From Spirochaetales bacterium (GTDB lineage Bacteria; Spirochaetota; Leptospiria; Leptospirales; Leptonemataceae): 64,000 nucleotides of DNA. The notes beneath the pieces are model-generated. The model ran no database searches. It saw only the letters and a list, made by a program, of their open reading frames with translations, and had not been told where the DNA came from. The translations under genes and the position numbers were made by a program. Location of the stretch: contig JACKOY010000003.1 in the NCBI GenBank assembly GCA_024233935.1, positions 62,001-126,000 of the forward strand, read 5' to 3'. This document shows, in pieces, positions 17,458 through 25,761 of the stretch; position 1 is the stretch's first letter, and each line of letters starts with the position of its first letter.

Positions 17458-18552
17458 TCATCGCCGGTACGACCAGATCATCAGCGCCGCAACTGCGATA
17501 AAAAGGCCCGTTGGTCCCCAACTCGCCAGTGCGGGCGCAATGACACCTTCGGTTCCGAGACCACGCACCCAGCTGAAACTCAAATAATAAATCAGCATTG
17601 TGATTACAGAGATTAGAAGAGCTCGTATGAGCGGACCGCCGGAACGATGAGACCCCATGTTGCCCGCGATAGATCCGACAACGCCAAGTATGACACACAT
17701 CAAAGGGAATGACAGGCTCGCATGCAACTCAACCTCGTACTCGGTGGTTGAGAAACCCTGGTTCTCTCGCTCGGCGATGGCCTGCAATAGCTCAAATACG
17801 TTCAGTTCCTTAGGATCATGTTGCACAGTGGAAAAAAATTCGACTGGATCGGGGAACCGAACCAGCATCTCGGGCTGGAATTCGAATGAATCAATCTTCA
17901 TCTCACTATCAAAGTGTATTCGTCTGGCCCGTGTCAGTCGCCACCCTTCACTTTCCGCCTCGTAGTGCGCAGTCCTGCCCTCTATAAGCAGCACGGGCTT
18001 GCCATCAGGGCTTATTTCCAAATAGCTCACGCCTCCCAGCATACGTTGAGCCTGGCGATCCAGAAAGTGCACGAAGTAGTACCCCTTCCGGCCACGTAGA
18101 TTTGTCTGAAGTAAGAGCCCACGTACAATCGAGTAGCGCGTGCCCTGCTTGATAATGTCTTCCTGCTCGTTCGCCCGGGAGTTTGCCGGAGAAACCAGAA
18201 AATCACCAACCAGGAACAACAGGATCGACGCCATCGCACTAATGGCGAGAATAGGCGTGACCGCGCGATAAAACGACACCCCCGCCGAGTGCAGAGCGAC
18301 CAGCTCCCGTGAAACGGTGAACTGAGCAACAGTGAAACAGACACCAAACATCAACGCGGCCGGAAGAATCCAGACTACAATCTGAGGGATCACAAAAAGT
18401 AAGTACAGGTAGTAGTGTAAGCGGGAGTTCGGTGTGACGATCTTCCCGACCTCGAAGGCCTGCACCAAAAGCAAGATCAGCGTAAAGCCCACCAGGCCGA
18501 ACAGGAATGCCCGCACAAACTCGCCGAAGATGTAGCGATCCCAGGTCTTCAT
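17458..18552 (-). CDS. LptF/LptG family lipopolysaccharide export permease
   Basis: 364 residues, YjgP/YjgQ fold. A transmembrane helix at about 15-35 follows the family start MKTWDRYIFGEFVRAF. Two more N-terminal helices span 50-115. A periplasmic beta-jellyroll-like region (about 130-270) contains GYYFVHF and KPVLLIEGRTA. Three C-terminal helices end at about 360. LptF/G form the membrane part of the LptB2FG ABC extractor that hands LPS to the Lpt bridge. Only one of the two permeases is in the window. The gene starts nine bases after the stop of the kinase-like membrane gene. Confidence 0.9.
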   Translation of the reverse strand: MKTWDRYIFGEFVRAFLFGLVGFTLILLLVQAFEVGKIVTPNSRLHYYLYLLFVIPQIVVWILPAALMFGVCFTVAQFTVSRELVALHSAGVSFYRAVTPILAISAMASILLFLVGDFLVSPANSRANEQEDIIKQGTRYSIVRGLLLQTNLRGRKGYYFVHFLDRQAQRMLGGVSYLEISPDGKPVLLIEGRTAHYEAESEGWRLTRARRIHFDSEMKIDSFEFQPEMLVRFPDPVEFFSTVQHDPKELNVFELLQAIAERENQGFSTTEYEVELHASLSFPLMCVILGVVGSIAGNMGSHRSGGPLIRALLISVITMLIYYLSFSWVRGLGTEGVIAPALASWGPTGLFIAVAALMIWSYRR

Positions 18553-18561
18553 GCAAACAAA

Positions 18562-19317
18562 CTACTGAAACAGGGTACGCGGATCGAAAAGCAGACTCGC
18601 AAATGGGATTCCAGAAGAGACGCCCACAATGATCAGACCGATCGCGCCGGCCAGAGGAACCACCAGATTATCGTCCATAATGCCGCGCAGACCAATCACG
18701 GAAAAGAACTCCGCCACCGCCGCGGCAATCACACCGGACACTACAACCGGCATCAGATCCAGGGTAAGAGTGAAAACGGAACCGCTGAGGTCATGTTCGC
18801 CATTCCACCACAAAAATATCAGGCTTCCAAGCAATCCGAATACAATGAATGCAAGCAACCCTTCCAGAGACTTGCCATTCCAGAAGCGAAGGCGACCGTA
18901 GTACATTCCCGCATACGCCGCAAAAGGGTCGCCCACCATCAGAAAGATGCAGCTGAGCATCACAACTTCCGGCGAACAAAAAAGGAACAGAATCAGGCAG
19001 GCCAGAAAGTACGGGATCGTAGCGTTGTACCGGTCGTGTTCTTCCTCCTTCAAAAGGGGACCCACAACCCGCGTAAAAAAGCGATTCAGCGTCGCGTTTG
19101 AGAAACGCAGCGTATCAAAAACAACCATGAATGTCACGAAGCCGGCCAGCAGTAGAACGCCCACGAAGCGGCTCAGGTGATGCGCGCCGCCGTCCAGAAA
19201 AGCAAGCACATCAAAATACAACCAGAACGGCACAAACAGGCCGAGCATGTGATAGAATTTACGCGAAAAGTTGAACGGGCCACTGGCTGGGGGTTCGGCA
19301 AGTCGAATCCATCTCAT
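18562..19317 (-). CDS. Polyprenol/diacylglycerol kinase-like integral membrane protein (SEC59/DGK1/VTE5 type)
   Basis: 251 residues from ATG 19317, which has GCGAGG six bases upstream; an ATG eight codons further upstream lacks one. About seven hydrophobic segments cover most of the protein. RKFYHMLGLFVPF near 19-31 resembles the RK.xH entry of the dolichol/phytol kinase family, and VGDPFAAYAGMYYGR near 131-145 with the GKSLEG motif near 150 matches the CDP-alcohol/CTP-dependent lipid kinase core. A CTP-dependent lipid kinase is likely; the lipid cannot be told. It is operonic with the LPS permease. Confidence 0.75.
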   Translation of the reverse strand: MRWIRLAEPPASGPFNFSRKFYHMLGLFVPFWLYFDVLAFLDGGAHHLSRFVGVLLLAGFVTFMVVFDTLRFSNATLNRFFTRVVGPLLKEEEHDRYNATIPYFLACLILFLFCSPEVVMLSCIFLMVGDPFAAYAGMYYGRLRFWNGKSLEGLLAFIVFGLLGSLIFLWWNGEHDLSGSVFTLTLDLMPVVVSGVIAAAVAEFFSVIGLRGIMDDNLVVPLAGAIGLIIVGVSSGIPFASLLFDPRTLFQ

Positions 19318-19361
19318 TTTTGCCTCGCCATAATGTGCCAACCGCCAACCCTAAAACAGAC

Positions 19362-19390
19362 TTGACAATCGTCCTGCCGAACGACCTATT
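19362..19390 (+). promoter_or_regulatory. Candidate sigma70-type promoter, possibly leaderless
   Basis: A perfect TTGACA (19362-19367) is followed 17 bases later by CCTATT (19385-19390, a weak -10). A transcript would begin about at the GTG at 19397, which has no Shine-Dalgarno sequence, so leaderless translation is possible. The site lies in the gap between divergent genes. The -10 match is only partial. Confidence 0.35.
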
Positions 19391-19396
19391 TCAGAA

Positions 19397-19834
19397 GTGC
19401 AACTCAAGGTTATACACCTGCTGAATCACCTTGAAAAAATCAACCGGGATTTGCAGGAGATTGACGCCCTGCAGGCCAGTATCAAGGACGATCGCAACTA
19501 CAGCCAGAAAGTTCGCAGTTCTCTTAAAGAAGAGTCTGTTCGCCTCCGCCGTCTGCAGGCGAAGATCGAAACGCAGACTGTCTTAAACGCGCCGGCCGAG
19601 CTTGCGACGCGAAGCGCCTCCGCTCCGGCCAGGGGCCCGGCCGTGACTGCCTCTGCTACAGCCCCCAATCCGGAGCTATTCGTGCCGGGTAAGAGCGCTC
19701 CAAAAGGACCCGCCCCAACCATACGCAAACCGGAAGCCTCTGCGAAGAGCGGACCGGCGCGACGCACATCAACACAAAAAAAGGAAGAAGACTTTTCCTG
19801 GAAGTTCGTTCAGGAAGAAGAATCCCAGGATTGA
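19397..19834 (+). CDS. Coiled-coil hypothetical protein
   Basis: 145 residues from GTG. Residues 1-65 are a predicted coiled coil (HLLNHLEKINRDLQEIDALQ and following heptads). Residues 70-120 are Ala/Pro/Ser-rich and look disordered, and the C terminus is acidic and basic mixed (KKEEDFSWKFVQEEE). No signal peptide is seen, so it is probably cytoplasmic. The SurA-like lipoprotein begins four bases after the stop. Family not recognised. Confidence 0.6.
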   Translation: MQLKVIHLLNHLEKINRDLQEIDALQASIKDDRNYSQKVRSSLKEESVRLRRLQAKIETQTVLNAPAELATRSASAPARGPAVTASATAPNPELFVPGKSAPKGPAPTIRKPEASAKSGPARRTSTQKKEEDFSWKFVQEEESQD

Positions 19835-19838
19835 GCCA

Positions 19839-21281
19839 ATGAAACGCGTACAGCTTTTCCTGCTGCTATGCTCCTGCCTTGCCCTGAACGCCTGCGACAA
19901 TGGCGATCAAGTTCTTGCGGAGTTCTCGGGCGGCCAGGTCATCCGCGACGAATTGCGTCTCGCATTTACGCTGAACTACGGACCCGCTGCCGAAAGCAAG
20001 GCCACAACCGAGGAGCAGATCCAACGCCTGCGCGAACTCTCTCTGCTGCGTATTCAGGCCATTGAAGCCGAGAAGGAGGGCGTTCCTGACTCGACCGGAT
20101 TTAAGGCGCGGGAGGGCGTGCTCGAAGATCAGGCGCGGCTTTTGACCTATCAGTACATTGTTCGTCGCGATAGTTCCGAGCGGCCGTTTCAGATGATGCT
20201 CCTACAGGGGTTGACGCTCAGCAAGACGCCCCCCGGAGCTCAACCCGGGGAAACGGTTTCCCGCACCGCGGAGGCCGAAGAACTGATGGCGCGCCTGAAC
20301 AGCGGTGAGCTGAGCGCTTCCGAGATTGAAGACCTGATCCATCAGCATAGTGACAATGCACGCTATCGCTGGTTCGGCGGCTACATTGACCCCATCTGCA
20401 CTTCCTGCGCGACGGCGCCGGCGCTGGCAGTCTTCACCGATCCGGTGGCGGACATGGATTCCGATCACTTTGTTCTCGTCGATCAGCCGGCCGCCGTCTG
20501 GCTGATCCGGAAACTCGACGAAGAGGAGGTCGATGCCGACGACCTGCGGGACGTCTTCACAACGTATTATCGACGCACCCAGCGCATAGCCAGGGCCTAT
20601 ATCGACCAGGCCGATTCCGTGCCCATGAACGCACGCGACATTTTGCTCTCTCAGGAGCAAATGGAAGAGCTCGCAGGCCAGCAGGCTGACCGCACCATAG
20701 AGTTCGAAACACAAAACGCACTGGCTGCACGCATGCCGCCCATACAGCGTGCCCGCGGCTTTGAAATGTTTCCGGCGGGCAATGCAGCCCGAAACGGTTC
20801 CATTCCGGCACTGACTTCTGAAACACCCTTGTTCCGCATCGACGACGAAATCTACACTTATGGCACGCTGGAAGCCCGCCTCCCGGCGCCGGAACTCTCG
20901 GCCCAGGACCGTCTGGAGCTTTTACACTCCACCATCATCCCCTGCATGCTTCTGGAAAACGAACCGGACTTCCAGCAGGCGAACGATGACGACGCGTATG
21001 CGTTCTTTTACGAGCTGCGCAAGAGCCAGCTTTTGGGAAGTCTGCTGCTCCGCGATCGACTACCACCCGCCGTGGTTTCCGAAGCGCAGGCCCGCGAGTG
21101 GTACGACCTGCAACGCGAACGCCAATTTCAGGGCCAGCCTTACGCGGCCGTACGCGACGCGATCCGGTCCCATCTGGAGCAGATCGAGGCCACGCGCGGT
21201 CTGGAGGCTTTGCTCACGCAACTTGCCCAGGAGTACGAGCTGAAGATCAATCGGGACCTGCTGGAACCGAACAGCCTGTAG
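19839..21281 (+). CDS. SurA/PpiC-like periplasmic lipoprotein with a degenerate parvulin domain
   Basis: 480 residues. The signal MKRVQLFLLLCSCLALNAC has a good lipobox (LNA-C), so the mature protein starts at Cys19. The first 100 residues are helical (ELRLAFTLNYG, RELSLLRIQAI) as in SurA N-terminal chaperone domains. Residues about 145-235 show a PpiC outline (AEELMARLNSGELSASEIE ... HSDNARYRWFGGYID ... FVLVDQPAAVWLIRKL), but conserved Gly/His positions are missing, so isomerase activity is doubtful. A membrane-anchored outer-membrane-protein chaperone is the best guess. Confidence 0.7.
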   Translation: MKRVQLFLLLCSCLALNACDNGDQVLAEFSGGQVIRDELRLAFTLNYGPAAESKATTEEQIQRLRELSLLRIQAIEAEKEGVPDSTGFKAREGVLEDQARLLTYQYIVRRDSSERPFQMMLLQGLTLSKTPPGAQPGETVSRTAEAEELMARLNSGELSASEIEDLIHQHSDNARYRWFGGYIDPICTSCATAPALAVFTDPVADMDSDHFVLVDQPAAVWLIRKLDEEEVDADDLRDVFTTYYRRTQRIARAYIDQADSVPMNARDILLSQEQMEELAGQQADRTIEFETQNALAARMPPIQRARGFEMFPAGNAARNGSIPALTSETPLFRIDDEIYTYGTLEARLPAPELSAQDRLELLHSTIIPCMLLENEPDFQQANDDDAYAFFYELRKSQLLGSLLLRDRLPPAVVSEAQAREWYDLQRERQFQGQPYAAVRDAIRSHLEQIEATRGLEALLTQLAQEYELKINRDLLEPNSL

Positions 21282-21300
21282 GCTTTGCCCGGCACAGCAG

Positions 21301-22239
21301 TCAGCGCGAGATGGGCCCTGGAAGAATCAGGCTGTAGGGTTGCCGACGAATCTTCAGGCGCCAGAAGCGTTCCATCTTACGAAAGCTCAAAAAAAGCCTC
21401 CAAATGAGCGCGTCTTCTCGATAGTACGCGCGGACGTGACCGGTTTCGATTGGCTTCGCTTCCGGCCAGCGTTCCAGGTAACGATTGGCAACCGCCAGAT
21501 ATGGTTCGATGAGGTGCTCGGCACGCTCTTTGATCAAATTGGCAATCAAATCCAGTAGAACCTCGCGCACCAGGTAATACCGATCCAGCACTTCATCCAG
21601 AAAGAAACGACGCAGAATCCAGGAAAGAGCCACCGGGCAGACCCGCAAAAAAAGCTCGGCGTTCACCTCTTCCTGTCCGTCCCGACGAATGAGCGGCAGG
21701 CTCGTGTCGATGTAAGACAGCCCGATGCGCCGGGGCAAACGACCATCCCTCGGCGCGTGGCTCAAGACCCAGTTTGATAGCTGGGCATCGAGTCCAAGCT
21801 GGACGCCGGGATTTGCGGCATTGGCGCTGAACAGGTCGTGCACCCGTCCGATGATCACCTCGAACATACGCACGGCCTCGCTGGGGACCAGGTCGTGAAT
21901 CGCACGGTGCGCCAGCGCATCTGGGTTCAAGAGCGACTGCGAAAGGTAGAGTACGGGACGGCCCTGATGGTCCGTGAGCTCGAAGCCATCGTGATCGGGC
22001 ACGTGCACGCCGGCCTTTTCCAGAAGTGCGTTGTATTCGAAGTAGCCCTTGAGGTAGTATTCCGATTCGGATTGGTCTTCGAAAATAGCCATGCGCTTGT
22101 AGGCCCGACCGCTCAGGGCGCGATCCTCAAACGTGAAAACCGTGCTGATCTCTCCGTACCCGATGATACGCGGCCGTCCCGGACCTTGCTCCGGTTGTTG
22201 GGGGTCCAGCTCGCGCTCGAATTGTTTGAGTAACTCCAT
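21301..22239 (-). CDS. Kinase-like protein (aminoglycoside-phosphotransferase-like fold)
   Basis: About 312 residues from ATG 22239; an ATG at 22275 is also in frame. Early sequence GYGEISTVFTFED with AYKRM about 20 residues later resembles the glycine-rich loop plus ATP-binding Lys of protein-kinase-like folds. Further on, LGLDAQLSNWVLS near 150-162 may replace the catalytic HxDxxxxN loop (D...N spaced by five), and LSYIDTSLPLIR near 173-184 may carry the metal Asp (YIDTS in place of DFG). No catalytic His-Asp is clear. I recall a DUF6206-type annotation for such proteins but am not certain. It is the third gene of a C69/aminotransferase operon. Confidence 0.6.
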   Translation of the reverse strand: MELLKQFERELDPQQPEQGPGRPRIIGYGEISTVFTFEDRALSGRAYKRMAIFEDQSESEYYLKGYFEYNALLEKAGVHVPDHDGFELTDHQGRPVLYLSQSLLNPDALAHRAIHDLVPSEAVRMFEVIIGRVHDLFSANAANPGVQLGLDAQLSNWVLSHAPRDGRLPRRIGLSYIDTSLPLIRRDGQEEVNAELFLRVCPVALSWILRRFFLDEVLDRYYLVREVLLDLIANLIKERAEHLIEPYLAVANRYLERWPEAKPIETGHVRAYYREDALIWRLFLSFRKMERFWRLKIRRQPYSLILPGPISR

Positions 22240-22281
22240 TCCGCGCGCCCGCGGTCTCAGTCTGGAAACGCCCATTTTCTA

Positions 22282-23580
22282 TTACAACCACTCGATCGCT
22301 TTACGGAGCAGTCGATACTTCCAACGACTTTGATCCAAAAGACTTTTCTCAAGCAGATGAACGATTTCGTCCAGTTCCGACCGGGTCGCAATGAGCGGCG
22401 GGAGGAACTGCAGCACACGTCGGTCGTTGTTCGCGTAGACCGAAAAAACACCATTGTCCGCCAGTGCTTTGACCATTGCCAGGCAATCAACATCTGACTC
22501 GAACACAATACCGCGGAACATTCCCATGCCGCGCACCTCAACAATTCGGTCAAAACGCTCGAGCAGGGGCTCCAACTTCGACTCCAGGTAGCGCCCGTTC
22601 TCGCGCACCTGCTTCAAGAACAGCGGGTCGGTCGATATCTCAAGCGTCTTCAGGGCTGCCACGCAGGCCAGTTCGCTTCCACCAAACGTAGAAATGTGAA
22701 TAAACGGATCCTTCTTGAAGATGCGCTCGTATTTCTTTCGAAAGCATGTTGCTGCAATCGGATAGAGCCCGCCCGATAGACCCTTACCGGTCACCACGAT
22801 GTCGGGCACGATGTTGTAATGCTGAAAGGCCCAGGCCTCCCCGGTGCGTCCCAAACCGGTCTGAATCTCATCGCAGATCAGAACAATATCCCGGGCCGCA
22901 GTCACATCGCGCAGATGCTGCAGCGTCGCCTTCGGAAACACCGGCATACCCAGGGTGGCCGGAATCGTTTCCAGAATAATGGCAGCCGTGTCAGGGGTGA
23001 TAAAACGTTCAATGTGGTCAAAATCTCCGAAGGGAATCTGACGAAAGCCCGGCAAATCCAGGTGAAACGGATCGCGATAGCGCGCGTCACCGGTTGCCAG
23101 AGCAAGCCCCGTGTGCCCGTGATAGCCACCAACCAGGGACAGTACCTCCCGGCGACCGGTGTGAGCGCAGGCCAGTTTGATAGCGAGGTCCACTGCCTCC
23201 CCGCCACTCACTCCAAAAATCACGGTATCGATACTTTCTCGAAATCTGCCCCGCAACCAGCCCGCCCGCATGGATTCACAGAGCCGGCGCGCAAGCTCTC
23301 CCCGCGGCCCCGAGATCAGATGATGGTTGCCGATGTCGTAGTCGCCCAGGGCCTGCTCCAGGGCCCGCGTAACGTCGGGGTTGCGATGGCCGAGATTGAA
23401 CACACCACCATTGGAATGGCAATTGATATAGCGCTTCCCGTTCAGGTCCCAGAAGTAGATGCCTTCCCGACGACCCATAACGATATCAAAACCCATGCGG
23501 CTGTAGAACCGGGTTTTGTAACGGGCAACGTAGTGAGCATACGTCGATATCGCCCGGGATTTCTTGTAAGCAGGCACCAT
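22282..23580 (-). CDS. Class III PLP-dependent aminotransferase
   Basis: 432 residues, fold type I. The phosphate loop is VSGGEAVDLAIKLA near 124-137, the aromatic stacking residue is in GGYHGHTGLAL near 150, the PLP ring Asp is in ICDEIQTGLGRTG near 235-247, and the Schiff-base Lys is in VVTGKGLSGG near 262-271. The substrate cannot be fixed; omega-amino acids such as ornithine, GABA or diaminobutyrate are usual for class III, and glutamate semialdehyde is another option. It starts two bases after the C69 gene stop and ends just before the kinase-like gene. Confidence 0.9.
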   Translation of the reverse strand: MVPAYKKSRAISTYAHYVARYKTRFYSRMGFDIVMGRREGIYFWDLNGKRYINCHSNGGVFNLGHRNPDVTRALEQALGDYDIGNHHLISGPRGELARRLCESMRAGWLRGRFRESIDTVIFGVSGGEAVDLAIKLACAHTGRREVLSLVGGYHGHTGLALATGDARYRDPFHLDLPGFRQIPFGDFDHIERFITPDTAAIILETIPATLGMPVFPKATLQHLRDVTAARDIVLICDEIQTGLGRTGEAWAFQHYNIVPDIVVTGKGLSGGLYPIAATCFRKKYERIFKKDPFIHISTFGGSELACVAALKTLEISTDPLFLKQVRENGRYLESKLEPLLERFDRIVEVRGMGMFRGIVFESDVDCLAMVKALADNGVFSVYANNDRRVLQFLPPLIATRSELDEIVHLLEKSLLDQSRWKYRLLRKAIEWL

Positions 23581-23582
23581 CT

Positions 23583-24929
23583 TTATCCGATGCGAAGCCC
23601 CGCCGCGCGATCAATCCTTTTCCGAAACAGCCGATAGAACGGATGCAGGCCATAGGTCGAAACACGGGCCTGCCGTACGCTCTGGGTCCACCGTTCGAGC
23701 GCGGTATCCGCAGCCTCAAAGCAACGTTCAGAGAACCGATCCAGTTCGGCGCTCCCTTCGCCGGAGGAAATCAGCCGGGTCTCTTCCTTTCGAAACTGCT
23801 CCTCCAGCGCGTCCCGCTCGGTAACGAAAAGCGCGCTTAGCTCGGGATAGTTGCGCAAGGTCAGACGGTGCAGCATTTCGTGTCGCCACCAGAGCGAACG
23901 GTCGGGCACGGGGCCGGGTTGCGCGAAGTTTTCCAGCCGCAGTCCCTGCCCCGGCATGAAACATGGCTTAAATGTGGACAAACATGGCGCGGCCGTTCCG
24001 GTGAACCAGTAGGTCGATGGTTTTTTGTTTCGCAGTTCCGCCACAAGCGATCCGGTTGTCTGACTTGGCGCCGTGATACCGCTTGCAAAAAGGCTCAGCG
24101 ATTTCATGCCGGAGCGGGCGGGGTCGAAATTCTCGCGCTCCACTCCGCCGTGATCCCGCAGAATGTCCATCATGCCGCCAGAGTCCAGACTGCCGCGGCC
24201 CCGCGTTCCCCGCTCCATGCTACGCGCCTGACGAAACCGGCACTGGCTGAAGTAAGTCATAAAACGATCCGAGTAGCAGCGACGAAAGCTGAAGTCCTCG
24301 CCGGCCTTGAGCCAGCCCTGCTTGCGCGCAAAATCAATCAGGTCCGGACTCGAAAAATCAAATTCCCCTTCGATCGTAAGACCATTTGAGATCGAGCGAA
24401 AACCTTTAACGCGAATGGCCGCCCACTGATGCCCCGCTGTTTCCAGCACGAAGGCCTCGGATGCATCGGCAATAATGAAGCTATTGTGATAGAAAAACTT
24501 GCGATCGGTGTAACCACCACAGGCGTCCTGGCTATACTGCCGAACCAGATCGGTGATTGTTTCGAGGGCCTGCATGGCGGTCCCGGAACGTTCCAAAGCC
24601 AGTCGCAGCATGTCCATGCCCGTGAGTCCGAGATTCTTCTTTTCGAATGGGATGCGGGTAAAAACAGCTTCGTTGCCAATTACGACACCGTGCTCGTTTG
24701 CCCCCATTTCCGCACCCCACATGTGAAATGGTTTCGAAAGCAGCACTTCGTTCGTCTCCTGCACCTGGGGCACATCGATGAAAGTCGTCGAGACGGTCGC
24801 CGCTGTATGCTCCTGACGGGGCACGCGCAACAGGGCCTGCGCTTCGTTGGGTTCTCGGTCCGAGTTCTTGCCGAAGATCATGTTCCCGCTTGCCGTGAAG
24901 TCGGGCGTCGCCACCATGGTATCGCACAC
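23583..24929 (-). CDS. Peptidase C69 family (secernin/dipeptidase A-like Ntn hydrolase)
   Basis: 448 residues from GTG, with GGGGGA a few bases upstream. The sequence starts Met-Cys-Asp-Thr, so Cys2 becomes the N-terminal nucleophile after Met removal, as in C69. GKNSDREPNEAQ near 20-31 and EMGANEHGVVIGNEA near 74-88 are strong family signatures, and GMDMLRLALERS near 103-114 follows the usual order. Secernins and dipeptidases cleave or rearrange amide bonds. There is no signal peptide, so it is cytoplasmic. It opens an operon with an aminotransferase and a kinase-like protein. Confidence 0.88.
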   Translation of the reverse strand: MCDTMVATPDFTASGNMIFGKNSDREPNEAQALLRVPRQEHTAATVSTTFIDVPQVQETNEVLLSKPFHMWGAEMGANEHGVVIGNEAVFTRIPFEKKNLGLTGMDMLRLALERSGTAMQALETITDLVRQYSQDACGGYTDRKFFYHNSFIIADASEAFVLETAGHQWAAIRVKGFRSISNGLTIEGEFDFSSPDLIDFARKQGWLKAGEDFSFRRCYSDRFMTYFSQCRFRQARSMERGTRGRGSLDSGGMMDILRDHGGVERENFDPARSGMKSLSLFASGITAPSQTTGSLVAELRNKKPSTYWFTGTAAPCLSTFKPCFMPGQGLRLENFAQPGPVPDRSLWWRHEMLHRLTLRNYPELSALFVTERDALEEQFRKEETRLISSGEGSAELDRFSERCFEAADTALERWTQSVRQARVSTYGLHPFYRLFRKRIDRAAGLRIG

Positions 24930-24994
24930 GTTATTAGTCCCCCGTTCGCTCCAGCAGCCTGAACTATTCCGTTCTGACCCTCAAGCGCAAAAAC

Positions 24995-25735
24995 ATGTCT
25001 GCCAGTCGTATTCGCCTGCTCTCCCGGGGTCCCGGTCACTTTATCGTCCACAAGCCACCGGGCATTCCGTTTCACCGTACCGGCAAGGACCCGGGCGTGC
25101 TGGAAATGATTCGTGAAATGCAGGAGACCGGTGAGCTGGCGCCTTCTGAAAGACTGTTTCCGGTGCACCGTCTGGACCGGGTCACAAGCGGGATTCTGGT
25201 ATTTGCCTGTGGTCGGGCCGCAGCCAACGAGCTGGGAAACGCCTTTCGTCACAACCGCGTCGAAAAGTACTATCTGGCGCTCTCGGACCGTCGGCCGCAC
25301 AAGAAACAGGGTCTGGTCGTAGGAGACATGGAGCGCGGACGTCGCGGACAGTGGATTTTGAACCGCTCCACGAACAATCCCGCGCGCACTCGATTCTGGA
25401 GCCATGCGGTCCCCGGACAAAGACCCGGACTCCGGCTGTATCTGGTGCGTCCGTTGACCGGAAAAACCCACCAGATCCGCGTTGCTCTGAAGAGCGTGGG
25501 CGCCCCGATTCTCGGCGATCCCCAGTACAGCCGCTTTGACCTGGCCCGGGAAGAAGACCGCACCTACCTGCATGCTGCGGCGATTCGCTTTCGTCTCGGG
25601 GAGTCCGTGGTACAGACGATCGATCTGGAACCTGAAGGCCGGGAGTTTGCCACCGAAGGCTTCGAAAGCGCCTTGCTGGCCCTTGCGCCGGAGCTGGCGC
25701 GGGGTGAACTGCCGGCTGATTCGCGCTCAGGCTGA
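24995..25735 (+). CDS. RluA-family pseudouridine synthase
   Basis: 246 residues without an S4 domain. The catalytic loop is HRLDRVTSGIL near 53-63, with Asp56 as the nucleophile. IVHKPPGIPFH near 18-28 is the start of the fold, and LVRPLTGKTHQIRVAL near 150-165 and LGDPQY near 172-177 are the conserved RluA motifs. The short length and lack of S4 resemble single-domain 23S or tRNA enzymes, but the modified base cannot be named. A divergent gap of 65 bp separates it from the C69 gene. Confidence 0.9.
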   Translation: MSASRIRLLSRGPGHFIVHKPPGIPFHRTGKDPGVLEMIREMQETGELAPSERLFPVHRLDRVTSGILVFACGRAAANELGNAFRHNRVEKYYLALSDRRPHKKQGLVVGDMERGRRGQWILNRSTNNPARTRFWSHAVPGQRPGLRLYLVRPLTGKTHQIRVALKSVGAPILGDPQYSRFDLAREEDRTYLHAAAIRFRLGESVVQTIDLEPEGREFATEGFESALLALAPELARGELPADSRSG

Positions 25736-25761
25736 GTGGCCGTTCTGCCGTTGCTCTATAT

